Below, in pieces: positions 11,156-21,807 of a stretch of DNA of 64,000 nt. Within the stretch, counting starts at the first letter, position 1. Each line of letters opens with the position of its first letter. A program made the position numbers and the translations under genes. The stretch is from Catenaria anguillulae PL171 (Eukaryota; Blastocladiomycota; Blastocladiomycetes; Blastocladiales; Catenariaceae), in NCBI GenBank assembly GCA_002102555.1, contig MCFL01000015.1:186001-250000 (forward strand), written 5' to 3'. The notes below the pieces were generated by a model that made no database searches, was not told where the DNA came from, and saw only the letters and a program-made list of their open reading frames with translations.

Positions 11156-11858
11156 TCAATACATTTTACCGTTCTTGGCATCCAGCGAAACGGCAAAGAA
11201 CTTTTGCAGCACATCCGTCTCGTTATCCATGGTCCAAGCATGTTGCACAATCCGATTCGCTTCACGCACCATCACCTCACGCTGCTCGTCGCGAACACCC
11301 TTGTTTGTGTAGCCCATGCGCTTGAGTACATACTGGAAAAGTGCGACAGAGTACTTGTTAGTCGTAAGGCTAATGCCTGGATGGCTTGCGTGACCGAACC
11401 TTGTAATCTTCGGCACACTTCCAGAATCGAGTTGACTGCGTTTGGCAAAGCTTTGCGCGCTCGGCTATGGACCCGTTATAGATGCAATCGAGCATGTCGG
11501 CTTGAAGTTCGGCGCAGGCCGTCATGATGACCTTGCCCATTTCCGGGAGACGAGAAGGGGTGTAGGGTCGCTGCAGTTCCTGGGCAAATGCGGCGCGAGT
11601 TTGCTGGAGCCGCTCGGCAGCGGTGGGTTGCTGCGGCGTTGGATCGGCGGAAGAGGCAGGAGCGGAAGTGCCTTCTGTGCTTGAAGATGGTGTCGGTGGG
11701 GCATTGGTTGACTGAGAAGGCGCGGCCAACGGGGCTGGGTCTGGGTCCACAAGTGACCGCTCCACTGTCGACTGCTGGGGAGGGTGAAGGATCCAAGCCG
11801 GCGGAGTTGGGTTGATGCCGGATTTTGCGGAATTGGATGAAGAAGCGGGATTGCTCAT
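11156..11858 (-). CDS. Twin CX9C (CHCH-type) mitochondrial intermembrane-space protein
   Basis: Two exons (11858-11400 and 11332-11156) give 211 residues. After a low-complexity Pro/Ser/Thr N-terminus of about 90 residues comes a helical region with CAELQADMLDC and CQTQSTRFWKC. These are two exact CX9C pairs separated by 12 residues, the spacing of twin-CX9C proteins oxidised by Mia40 in the mitochondrial intermembrane space. A basic C-terminal helix follows. Members include respiratory-complex assembly factors, and I cannot say which orthologue this is. The long N-terminal extension is unusual for the family. In-frame sequence continues upstream to 12077, so the ATG at 11858 is a choice. Confidence 0.65.
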
Positions 11859-12326
11859 TGTCAACGATGCATAGGATACGGTCGAGGAGTCGATGCTGAT
11901 TCGATAATCCAATGTACATTGCCCGAAATTGCAATGCCAACCTTCAATCGATACTTCGCTTTTCATTGATGATCCGGACAGTGACTTGACAGTGACCGGA
12001 TGGATCGGCAACTTGAGGTGAGCATAGGCCGCCGATCCGCCGATCCAAACGAGCGGCACGAAAGATTTCGAATCCATTCGGCGGCAACCACAACCAATCT
12101 ACCATTGACCAATTGACGAGCCGCCGAAAAGAACTGTGTGCATCTCCCCATGTATGTACAGCAATGAATCCTGCAGCCCAACAGACCGGCAGACCGCCAC
12201 CCTCGGCCTCTCGGTCTGTCGCCAACGACATTGCCCATGCCCATTCATTGACCTTGGAGCGGCCCCTTGCTTTCCGTGTACTTACAGAACACCTAATTTC
12301 ATTTCGACATCCACCATCTTACCATC

Positions 12327-12566
12327 ATGGGCGCTGTTCCTCGCACTCCCTTCCCGCGCTACGTCTACTCGCCAATGGGCGGTTGGTGGTCCCAACCCAA
12401 GAACTGGAAGTCCAACACGGCAGTCGTTGCTGGTGGCCTCGTCTTGATTACCTCGCTCATCTGGAAGTTTTCAAACGACAAGCAAAAGGAGATGCACGAG
12501 TACTATGGTCACAAGAAGACAGTAGCCGCCCCTGCCTCCGCATCCCCGTTTTCTTCTCACCACTGA
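12327..12566 (+). CDS. Small single-pass mitochondrial-type membrane protein
   Basis: A 79-residue single-exon frame begins after a good ATCATGG start. It has a short N-terminal motif (RYVYSPMGGWWSQPKNWKSN), one transmembrane helix (AVVAGGLVLITSLIWKF) and a basic, polar tail. The SP-x-GGW...P-x-NW pattern is one I associate with small conserved fungal mitochondrial inner-membrane proteins, possibly accessory subunits of complex I. That link is from memory and not certain. The size, Kozak context and single clean helix argue that the gene is real. Confidence 0.55.
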   Translation: MGAVPRTPFPRYVYSPMGGWWSQPKNWKSNTAVVAGGLVLITSLIWKFSNDKQKEMHEYYGHKKTVAAPASASPFSSHH

Positions 12567-13459
12567 ATCAAGTCTGTCGTGAGCGGGGCTGAAGGCGAGC
12601 GTTGGTACGCAGCTTGGCTTACCGACCTTGCACCGTTGCCACGATTGGTGTACTCAGCCTTACTTTGCTGCGTGTGTAGTCGTTTTCTTTTGCCGATTTC
12701 CCTTGTTGTGTCGCCACTCGCCGTCGAGGGCGCCCCAATTGTTTTCCACTCGATACATGATTGAGACATTCGTTGTTTGAACCGGGATCACATCTTTGGT
12801 TGCCCTTATTCATCGAGCTCGTTATGCCTTGTCGCTCTCTAAACATTCAACTCGTACCGGACCTGGCCTTGGACAGCATTCAGGCTTTTTCTCAATCAAT
12901 TTCTTGATTCGTCAATCCACATTAGCAAGAGCTTCACAACGCTTTTGTACTGTGTGAACTGCGACAAATCACGAAGGTAAAGCGCGTAGTCTATGTTGGC
13001 CAGCTGCCACCGTTTGTCTCACGCCATGACGAGCTTGTGAACGAGCTGCATTGTTGTTAAAGCGAAGCAAACCGTCTCAGGCTTGAGATCTTGTCGCAAT
13101 GTGCTACAATAGAACATGCTTTAGATTGATGTTGTCGCTGGGAGGCGTTCAGCTCGAGCCCTGGTAAATCGCGTCAACGAGACCCCTGAGATCCCCGTCT
13201 CGGTCAAAGAGCGACATGCGGAAGCGAAAGAGCGAAAGAGTAGGGAATCAGGGGGAAATGCCCTACCTTGTCCGTCATGACTTTCAGTAAGAATAGCATG
13301 TCCTCCCTTGGGTATGGCCATATCGACACAGACTGTTTCTTCAACCGTCTTCGAGCCGTGAAACATATTGCTCCTTGGGACGCGCCGATTAGGACATGTA
13401 TCTCACGCGTCAGTCCGTCTGCCTCGACCATCGACGTCACACCTCCTCATCCGTCTCAC
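12567..13459. other. Intergenic region before UbiA gene
   Basis: About 890 bp without a credible gene. The frame of the UbiA gene stays open back to 13268, so part of this may be 5' coding or leader sequence. Nothing else is seen. Confidence 0.4.
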
Positions 13460-14953
13460 ATGTCAACCCGGCCCGCACCCGTCAGCGTTCCCGGTCCCAG
13501 CCTCCCACGGCGTGCCGCCGTCGCCTCGCTCAAGGAACGCAGCCAAATCCTCCAAGCACTCACCAACCACCAACGGATCGAGTCCTGGGGAGCGCTCGCG
13601 CCACTTGCCCGCGCCGCCTTGCATGCACAAGCCGACCTTGCCTGGCTCGCCAAAGTACTCTGGCTGTTTACGAAAACCGACATCCACAACCTTGTGTTGC
13701 CTGGGTGCACCATGAATCTCGTCATTCACTCTCTGTACGCGTCAGCGTCGCAGCTCGCATGGTATCATATTGGCATGTCCATGGTCAAGTCATTCATTTG
13801 GGGATACCTGGGCCTGCTCGTGATTGATGTGACCAACCAGTTGATGGGTATGGACGAGGACAAGTTGAACAAGCCGTTTCGGCCGCTGCCGGCCGGCCTG
13901 ATTACTGTCCGCGGGGCCATGCGGCTGGCTGTACTGTCCACGTTTGCATTTGTGTATGTGGCAAACAAGATGGGCGTGATTTGGTGTGCGCTCTCGTTTG
14001 TTGCAGCCACCTCGACGTACAATTTCACTGGCACGGACCGCAACTGGCTGGGCAAAAACTTGTGCAATGCGTGGGGTTACGGCTGCTACTTTGCGGCGGG
14101 CGGGTGGATTGCGTGGTGGGACATCGCCAAGAGTGTTGGACTTGAGAATGTGGTCGTCTTGGACGACGTGGCATTGACGGTGCGCTGCCTGGTCGCCCTA
14201 CACGCGGTGACCATCCTGGCCACCATCACTATCCAAGACTTGCGCGACGTGGACGGAGACTTGCAATCGAGGCGCTTGACGCAAAACTTGGACATGGGCG
14301 AATGGATTTCGCGCGTGCAGATTGCCGTGTGCATGGCAGCAGCTACAGCATTGGGAGCGACCCGAGCGTGGAAGATTGTTGGGTATTACACCTTGCAAGC
14401 ATTGCGAGTTCCCGTCCCGGAAACGGTGCCGAAATGGCAGGATTTGGCCCAGTGGTCATTTGCGTCGGTCGCGTACTATTCCGTGCTCGCATTGCTTGTC
14501 GTTTGGGTCGGGTTTCGAGTCTTGCGCGACTGTCCTGCTTACACGATCGAGGCCGTGTATACGCCTGTGGTTGCCGGCTCTCTCACTTTGTACGATCCGT
14601 ATCGGGAGCCCGTTTGCGTGTCCAAGTGGACCGACTTGTTGAAGGCGTCGGCGAGATTGAAGGTGAAACCGCCAATCACAGTACAAGATGGCGGTGGGAA
14701 TGACCGACTTGGTGGTGGGAATAAGGCCAAAAGAAACAAGAAGAGCTTGAACGACTCTGGTATTGGTAACGGCGATGGGGCAAACAATTGCAAAATGCAG
14801 CATCGCCGGTCATCGGCGTCGTGGGGCATTGACACGGATCTACTCTCCAAGTGGGAGCACATGCTCAAGAGGGCCCAGTATGAGCGAGACGATTTGTCGT
14901 TCAAGCTTTACATCGTGTGGCTATACCTCTACATTTACACGGCTGTGTTTTGA
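13460..14953 (+). CDS. UbiA-family prenyltransferase-like integral membrane protein
   Basis: A single exon gives 497 residues from the chosen ATG at 13460, with upstream in-frame ATGs at 13268 and later. Multiple hydrophobic helices surround two Asp-rich motifs: DVTNQLMGMDEDKLNKPFRP near residue 125 and QDLRDVDGD near residue 260. These correspond to the two diphosphate/Mg2+-binding motifs of UbiA aromatic prenyltransferases, and NKPFRPLPAG is typical of fungal family members. The substrate is unknown. A polar Gly/Asn/Lys-rich insert precedes a final hydrophobic segment, which is unusual. No mitochondrial presequence is evident, so a CoQ COQ2 role is less likely than a secondary or ER-membrane function. 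Confidence 0.75.
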   Translation: MSTRPAPVSVPGPSLPRRAAVASLKERSQILQALTNHQRIESWGALAPLARAALHAQADLAWLAKVLWLFTKTDIHNLVLPGCTMNLVIHSLYASASQLAWYHIGMSMVKSFIWGYLGLLVIDVTNQLMGMDEDKLNKPFRPLPAGLITVRGAMRLAVLSTFAFVYVANKMGVIWCALSFVAATSTYNFTGTDRNWLGKNLCNAWGYGCYFAAGGWIAWWDIAKSVGLENVVVLDDVALTVRCLVALHAVTILATITIQDLRDVDGDLQSRRLTQNLDMGEWISRVQIAVCMAAATALGATRAWKIVGYYTLQALRVPVPETVPKWQDLAQWSFASVAYYSVLALLVVWVGFRVLRDCPAYTIEAVYTPVVAGSLTLYDPYREPVCVSKWTDLLKASARLKVKPPITVQDGGGNDRLGGGNKAKRNKKSLNDSGIGNGDGANNCKMQHRRSSASWGIDTDLLSKWEHMLKRAQYERDDLSFKLYIVWLYLYIYTAVF

Positions 14954-15254
14954 GGAATGGGTCGACTCTCTTTTTTTGTTTTCGTGTTGTTATACGTAGA
15001 AACTTTACTTCAGATCTTTTGATTCTCATTCCGAATCATTTTTCTTCTCTTCGTGGGCGACCGTCATTCCGCCACGAGGGGGGCGTTTCAATGAGCGAAC
15101 CGAGTGGAAAGAATGGTCCGTTCTCTCAGCAAAACTGGAATAAGCAGTGACACGCCAACAAGTGTATCGTCCTATGAACTACGCGCTAATCGAGAAGCCC
15201 AAGGGAGCAGAATGGATTGAAAGTCAAACAAGAACAAAGTGAACAAAAAACTGT

Positions 15255-15267
15255 GGGGGGGGGGGGG
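15255..15267. repeat. Poly-G tract
   Basis: Thirteen consecutive G lie in the 3' flank shared by the convergent UbiA and MFS genes. Probably a variable-length homopolymer. Confidence 0.9.
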
Positions 15268-15311
15268 TAACTATGAGTATGATACAATAGAGGGATACAA
15301 GAGGCACTGCC

Positions 15312-17070
15312 TTACACGAATGCGTTCTCAATGGCGTCCTTATTCTTGCGCGACTCCTCGTCGTCGGTCGGCACACGCTCCTTTTGCAGCTGAATCTCGA
15401 GCGCAACGAGGTCGTCATCGGAATCGATCTCCTTGGGGTTGAACGCCCACGAGCCCTTGGGAATAAGAGTAGCGAGAATGACAATAACTCCGGACACCGA
15501 CATTACAATGCCAGCTGTCCAAAACATTGCTTGCTGCGTCGGAAGGAGCGCCTCGGGGTACGGGATCTTCTTGGCGTTGCCATACTTGTTGAGCAAGTCG
15601 CGCACATACGAGTCTTGCAAGTCACCAATGAACTTGTTGGCAATGGCAAAGATGATGATGTAGGCAACGTAGAGGAACGACATGACGGAACCCAGGGGCG
15701 ACACGGAGGTTTCGGAATCCTCAATCTTGGCGAGCTTGCCCTGGACGTACGCGACCAAAGACACATCACCGGCAGCCCATCCGAACGATACGGGGACCAT
15801 CAAGGCAAAGATCATGTACACGAACGCCTCGACATTCTCGAACGGGTCGGCCAAGGGCAAGATCCAAACAAAGAGCATGGTGATGGCGTCAAGGCGCAAC
15901 CACGGGATGGGCGTCGGAATGGCGTTGGAAAAGAGCAAGACAAAGAGCGCGCCACAAAGCTCACCAAGGTTGGATCCGGCGACCATGATCTGCTGGTACG
16001 AACCCTTGCCAAGAGCAAAGTTGGCATAGTGCGAGAAGAGCACGTTTTCCAAGTAGCGGTGGAGCACGAGCGGGAACGTGTAAGCGAGGAGCAGCCACAC
16101 AAGCGACCGGTTGAAGCACACAAGCTTGAGACCAATCCAAACCGAGTAGAAGAAGGACTTGAAGATGGACACGAGCTCAGGAACAAAGCCGCGCGACTGG
16201 TAGTTGGCGCCAGCGACCTTGTCCGACTCAACCTCCATGCGGTACCAGATCAAGGCCGCAAGCGTAAAGGCAATGGGGATGAGCGCGAGCGAGTAACCGT
16301 AGTTGAAGTATCCGATCCAGTAGCGGGAGAGGAGGGCGCCCGAGGTACCGGCAATTTCGTAAAGAATGTGGACGGTACTGTCCATTTGCTTGAGCTTGGT
16401 GGGTTCAGCTGTTGCCAATGAGTCGAGAAGGTGAGTGGTCAGAAAGGGAACAACCAAATCGCACAAGACCAAGTGCGGTACGCCGCGACGAGGAACAATG
16501 ATGAAAAAAGTGAATTGCACGTACAGCCAACAATGTCCCTTGGGATGACCCTGCGCACCAGCTCGATGATGCCGTGGAAGATACCGACAATCGGGAACAA
16601 GACGGCAACAACCATAGGCGACCACTCGCCAGCCTTGTACTTCTTCTCGTCACCGAGCGTGCCGTCACGGCCACCACCGTTGATGCCCTCGAGGATGGGA
16701 ATGATGGCGACAATGAGACCAAACGTGAGAATGGACGTGGCGAGCACCTTGGATGTTGGCCAGCGTTTGATGAGCGGGGAAACGAGGAGAGAGCCAATAG
16801 ACTGCGCGGCGTAGTTGATGGAAACCACGGTTGCCCACATGGCGGCCGGGTTGTTCTTGACACGGGTCAGGACTAGGGAGGACATGCACCCGCTGAGTGT
16901 CTCCAGGCTGTGGGACAAGATGAAAGGAACAACGTCAGCGAACAGTAGAGGACCTGTTGGACACTTTTGAGGCCGACATACGCAAACTTGTAGCACATTA
17001 AGCCTAAGGAATAAACGACGAGATTCTTCTTCTCGACGGCCGTAAAGCCGTTGAAAACTTTGGAGGACAT
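15312..17070 (-). CDS. Major facilitator superfamily-type transporter
   Basis: Three exons (17070-16982, 16907-16525, 16408-15312) give 522 residues. About 10-12 hydrophobic helices are visible, with a loop RWPTSK after helix 2 and a charged central loop (YRMEVESDK). The second half is strongly hydrophobic and contains PVSFGWAAGDVSLVAYVQ. A charged cytosolic tail follows (DSDDDLVALE). The organisation fits an MFS permease, and the substrate cannot be assigned. The first donor (GTATGT) was chosen because it alone joins in phase 2 and gives a normal 74-nt intron. The gene converges on the UbiA gene across about 360 bp. Confidence 0.7.
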
Positions 17071-18451
17071 GGCGATGTTGGTTGGGTGGAAACGAGTGCA
17101 CGTGGGAACGATGGCAGCCAAGCGAAAGAGCGGTCAAGATGGAACAAAGGGAACTTGGAGCTTCGGGTCCTGTTTTGCAATACGGCCGCTTGGTGTGACG
17201 GGGAAGGCGAGCAGGGGGTCCGGGTGCTCTTTGTAGGTTGAGGGTCGGTGAGAGAAAGTGAGAGGAGCCCATTTTGGAAAGCGTCATCGAGCATGCATGG
17301 AACACTTGACTGGAAAGCAGCCACCGCATGATTGCACACGACTGGAACACTTTGCAACATGAGGGCGGCGGAACCAGAAAACGTGCGAGTGCTGTTGCTC
17401 ATGCACCAGCCGCCTGAATGGTCTGATTAGCCTCGCTTGCATCACGCCTGAACCAACTTGGGCACGAAAACGTTTTTTGACCCCGGATCGCTTGGCGCAG
17501 GATCGTAACATATTGGCCACGTTTTTCGAGCCACGGCCGTCAGGCCAGGTGCACGTGCTGAGAGGACCAGGGGACACATCATGCGATGCTCATGCATCCT
17601 TCATGCTCTGGCCATGAGTGCAACCTCTGTAGCGCCAGCCGTGGCCGACGTCCATGCCCCGGTTCATCACCTTGGAAGGAAAACGTGCGCCGAGCTGCCC
17701 ACGGGACTGCCAGTGCACGTGGGAAGGCAGCACACTCACCAGCGAATACGCAGGCTGCTGTGCTGTGCCTGGGTGCGACGATTCACAACTGTCTGGCCGG
17801 GCTACTGGCAAACAAAGGAACGATAAAGCTTGCCGGTCCATTGTTCTTGACCATGAGGGCCGGACCAGGTGACGGCGTCCATGGCATGCGTCATGTATGT
17901 GGGCCAGCGACCACGTAGTGGCAACCTAGTTAGAACAGGAAAACAAAACGTTTTGAACGCGGGCAGCATGTTGTTTCTCGGGGCAATGCCGATGGTTGCT
18001 ACCTACCTGTCTCGCTATGGGCTCTCTACCAGATTGAGTTGACAGCGAGACGAGGTGGATGTCTCACCTCCGAATCGTAAATATGTCTCAAACCCCTGGA
18101 CCAATATGACTCATGTGCATGAGGACCGTCCCCTGCAGCTTGGGCCGGAAAGTCACAAGATTTAGTTAATGATGTTTAACATTGCATTATGGACCTGCAT
18201 GACGCACTGACCGCGCTGAACATGAGGAGGGCGAGACAACGTGTAATTAAGCCCCATCGGCACATTATTCTGCAAAGGAGACCATCGGTCGCCAGCAATG
18301 TACTCTGTGCATTTGCCCAATACATGCACAGAAGACTTGACTTTCCTTTCAGTGGCCGCCGCCGTTGAATTGCCACCTGGAACCCGCCATCACGAACCTG
18401 AACCGCTTCCGCGTCAGTCACGTCCCAGCGAATCAACAAGCAGAAGCAACA
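17071..18451. other. Long intergenic region
   Basis: About 1.4 kb between the divergent MFS and BRK1-like genes. Frames up to 110 codons occur but have no domain, hydrophobic pattern or good start context. Direct repeats or RNA genes were not seen. Confidence 0.45.
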
Positions 18452-19502
18452 ATGCCCGTGCCTTCGGCCGCAGTGGACGAGGCCATCCGCCAAAGGCGCC
18501 TGGTCGACGACTTGGCTGCGTCCATTGACAAGTTGACGCTGTTTGTCAACACTTTTGGTATTTCCATCTCATTGCCAGATCTACGTGTCCAAGTGTGCAC
18601 ACTAGGGGCCCTGACGTCAATATCCTGGATCGTGTCGACTTGAATAGAATCACAACTCAAGAACAAGCTGGCCGTCGTCAACGCCCGCACGTACCAGCTT
18701 GAGCGCCAAGTCGGCTTTCTCGACCGCCGTGTATGTATATTGTCTATCGCACTTCCAAGCCAGGCTAAAAAGGACACGCGTCCTCACCGTTCCCACACAA
18801 TGCTCACAGATGCAAGCAGTCACAACCGACCCACAAGACAAGTTTGCCTCGACTCTCGACAACCCCGGCAACACACACGGCGGCGGAACCGACACGGTCC
18901 ACGGTTCCCTGGGCGACCTGCTCTCGCCCACCGCGCACTTGGCACCCGCGTCACACATGTTGTCGTCCACGTCCTCATCCACCATTCCAATCCTCAATGC
19001 GCCGCCAACCACGCACGCCACGTCGGTGTCGGTGTCGCCCATGGTTCCTGCGTCGCCGCCAGCAATCACGTCGCTCGACAGCCCACCCGCCGCGTCATCG
19101 GCCGCACACTATCCGCTGGCCATTCCTGTTGTCGATCCGAGCATGCGCGATGTGGGCGGTGCCCCGGGCATGGATTCGCCCGCGTCGTTTGTGGACGCAG
19201 TGCAAAGCGTAGCAATGTCACCTGGTCCGCCGCCCATGGCATCGTTGCCGCGGCCACCCTTGGGCGATGTTGCGCCTCCACCGCCGCCGCCGCCGCCGCC
19301 GCCCGTGATGATGGCCATGGGTGGGGACGATATGCCACTGCTTCCTCCTCCACCTCTGCCGCCGCCGCCCATGATGGACTTGCCCGATGAGTTGCCATTG
19401 CCTCCGCCACCGCCACCGCCGCCCATCTTTTTGGATGCCGGGCAAGGGATGGATGCCCAATTGCCGTTGCCGCCGCCTCCACCTCCGCCGCCGGGTTTTT
19501 GA
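18452..19502 (+). CDS. BRK1/CCDC53-like coiled-coil protein with polyproline tail
   Basis: Three exons (18452-18557, 18648-18730, 18810-19502) give 293 residues. Residues 15-70 form a short coiled coil in the BRK1 (HSPC300) pattern: SIDKLTLFVNTF, then LKNKLAVVNARTYQLERQV, then FLDRRMQAV. The first intron falls in the middle of this unit. BRK1 is the smallest subunit of the SCAR/WAVE complex; the WASH subunit CCDC53 shares the fold and is the main alternative. Unlike BRK1 of about 75 residues, this protein continues into a Ser/Pro region and then four polyproline blocks of 5-9 prolines that could bind profilin or SH3 domains. It ends PPGF with no WH2 or acidic segment. CYFIP, another SCAR subunit, is encoded at 38.6 kb. 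Confidence 0.6.
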
Positions 19503-19852
19503 ATGCGAGAGAGTTCGCTTTGTCAAGTATGACAATACTTGAAGTACCACGTTTGTTTTTTCCGATGTTGTGGATGCGATTGGCTGCGTTACTCGATAAG
19601 CACAGGGATGAAGGGTAAAAAAAAAAACAGTCTATGATATTTAATCTCTGAACTTGAACTACTCCTTATCGGTGATGGGCTGGAAACTTCAAAAAAAAAT
19701 GTGTGATGGACAAAAGAAACGGGAAAGCGAAAAGAAACAAGACCGGGGAAGCATGGACACACAGAACTCACGGCGAGCATGGCGATGGTACAAAATGAAC
19801 GGAAAATGAGAGGGTACGTATGCGAACAAAGAATCACTCAATCTCGTGACGA
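19503..19852. other. Convergent 3' flank
   Basis: About 350 bp between the stop codons of two convergent genes. It contains A-runs and no credible gene. Confidence 0.4.
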
Positions 19853-21166
19853 TTACTTTTGCCTGCGAGCCAAACTGGCACCACGTTCCACCTGCACGGC
19901 AATCTCTGGCGGCACCTCAAATGCGCGGTCATCGCCCTGGCCCAAAACCTTGACGGGCGGTTCAGAGTCCAAGGCACGCGACAGGCTGGATTTGGGCAAG
20001 GTGCCAGATGCTTCGACGGCGCGCGGCAACGACACGTAATACGTCGGTTGCTGCTGTTGCTGCTGCTCCATGACCACTGCCGCCGCCGCCGCCTCGACCA
20101 TCTGCTTTTGCTGCCTGGCAATCAAATCGCGCTCCAGGGCCACCAACGCATCGTCGCCCACCTCTGGTTGCAGCACACACAAGGGGAACACGCCCTCGGT
20201 GACATTGGTGAGGGGCAAATCCCCAGGTCCGACGCGATACCCGAGCCCCCAACCGTCGGAAAACACCAAAGTCACAACAATGCGGTCGCCAATGGAAACA
20301 GCAAGCTCGTCGTGCGAGTGCGAGATGAATGGCTGGCGTGCGGTGCGTGCGCCGTGAATGTATGGGTGAGCGTGCCAGGCTTGCGCAAAGGCTTCGAGTC
20401 CAGGAGCAGGCCAGCCAGTGGGGTCCGAGGGGATGGGCGAGGGCAAGGTGGGTGGGGTCAGGACCAGCGAGGGGGTGGCGTTGGGGACGGCCAGAAGGGA
20501 GGACGAGGTGGTGGTGGTGGCAGAGGAGAGGACGGGCAGGTGGGGCGGCGGGGTGGATGTGGGGAGAATCGGGCCTGACCCGTCGGCAGCCGCTGAAAGG
20601 TTGGCGGGGGATGGGGCAGCAATGGGCTGTTGTTGCTGGAGCGGATCAGTGGTGGTGGAGGTGTTGGGGGGAGGGGAGGGAGGGAGGATCGGGAGCTCGA
20701 GCGGGGCGTTGAAGGTTGGTTGCTGTGGCGGGTAAGGGGTGATGGCCGGCGGGTAGATTTGGGGCTGGTCGACGGGGGAGGCGGGGGCAGAGACGGCCTG
20801 CTGGAGCTGCTGGTAAGACTGGACGACGGCGGGGATGTCTTGTTGTTGTTGTTGTTGTTGTTGTTGTTGCTGCTGCTGTTGAGTTTCGGTTGTAGGCGGT
20901 GGCGTTACGGTCGAAGTGGCGGCAGAGGGCATGGGCATGGGCATGGGGATGACGACCGAGGCGGGCTTTTCGACAGTGACGGGGGATTGGTGGTGTTGAG
21001 GATGTTGAGGTTGAGGTATATGCTGCTCCGGATCCTTTGCGGTTGGCCGGTCCGAAAGCGAATCCGAAGAGGACGACGGCTGGCGACGAAAGTAGAAAAA
21101 GTAGGCGAGGAAGGCCAGGACGGCGGCCGCGACGAGCAGGCCCACCAGAGTGCCGAGAGCGCCCAT
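19853..21166 (-). CDS. Membrane-anchored SH3-domain protein with polyQ and Pro-rich linker
   Basis: A single exon gives 437 residues. Residues 5-27 are one hydrophobic helix followed by RRQ, giving an N-in or signal-anchor topology with the rest cytosolic. A long linker rich in Pro, Ser, Thr and Gln includes a 14-residue Gln run and many PPxP motifs. Around residues 290-350 an SH3-type fold is visible: DELAVSIGDRIVV, then FSDGWGLGYR, then EGVFPLCVL. These match the DEL, DGW and G-x-FP signatures of SH3 domains. A Gln/Ala-rich region and a basic C-terminus follow. Membrane-tethered SH3 proteins are known scaffolds of fungal cortical actin and polarity. The gene is head to head with NCA2, 288 bp apart. 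Confidence 0.65.
   Translation of the reverse strand: MGALGTLVGLLVAAAVLAFLAYFFYFRRQPSSSSDSLSDRPTAKDPEQHIPQPQHPQHHQSPVTVEKPASVVIPMPMPMPSAATSTVTPPPTTETQQQQQQQQQQQQQQDIPAVVQSYQQLQQAVSAPASPVDQPQIYPPAITPYPPQQPTFNAPLELPILPPSPPPNTSTTTDPLQQQQPIAAPSPANLSAAADGSGPILPTSTPPPHLPVLSSATTTTSSSLLAVPNATPSLVLTPPTLPSPIPSDPTGWPAPGLEAFAQAWHAHPYIHGARTARQPFISHSHDELAVSIGDRIVVTLVFSDGWGLGYRVGPGDLPLTNVTEGVFPLCVLQPEVGDDALVALERDLIARQQKQMVEAAAAAVVMEQQQQQQPTYYVSLPRAVEASGTLPKSSLSRALDSEPPVKVLGQGDDRAFEVPPEIAVQVERGASLARRQK
20840..20880. repeat. Coding CAA/CAG trinucleotide repeat (polyQ)
   Basis: On minus this encodes 14 consecutive Gln of the TM-SH3 protein. TTG and CTG units alternate on plus, so the repeat is interrupted. 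Confidence 0.85.
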
Positions 21167-21454
21167 TTTTGATTGGTGATTGCTTTGCTTTGCTTTGGAA
21201 TGTAAAGAAATACGGTATTTGTAGTTGCGTCTCGAGGGATGTTAATATTTTTCAACGTTTTCAATGCCAAGCTTTTAAGTGAAGACTCTGGCGAGTGGCG
21301 ACACTTGTTAGGTCAGTTGCAGTCGGATCGGATCGGCGGCCTGCCTCACCCGCAGCCTCTTATTATTTCCAACGCCAACGTCTTGGGCCAACTGCTGCAC
21401 GATGTTTATCATGTGTGGTGCTACATATATGTAAAGTCCAATCTATTCGTCACC

Positions 21455-21774
21455 ATGGCCATCAACACCTCAACCTTTGTCACGGACACGAACCGCAAAA
21501 TCAACGCCCAGGTCCTCGACCTCTCGGTCCACATTGCCCGCCACCAGCTCCACTCTGCCACTGCGACTGCGACTGCGGCTGCTGCGGCCACCACCACACA
21601 TCCTGTCAACACGGCATGGCGCACAAACCTCGCCAACGCCGTCGACCATCTCCGCCACCAGCTCTCGCTGCTCAGCTCGCTCCCCGCCCACCATGACTCA
21701 CTCCTCCTCGCCACCCTGCTTGCCGAACACTTGCGCGACGCCCTCTCCAACCACTACTCGGTCCTTCCTCCCGG

Positions 21775-21807
<33 letters not shown>

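Noticed and set aside
15384-16421. Long plus-strand open frame of 345 codons
   Set aside because: It is antisense to exon 3 of the MFS transporter. Its product is uniformly charged with no domain, whereas the minus frame gives clean transmembrane helices.
17586-17918. Short frames in the 17-18.4 kb gap
   Set aside because: Overlapping frames on both strands with no start context, domain or splice-compatible neighbours.
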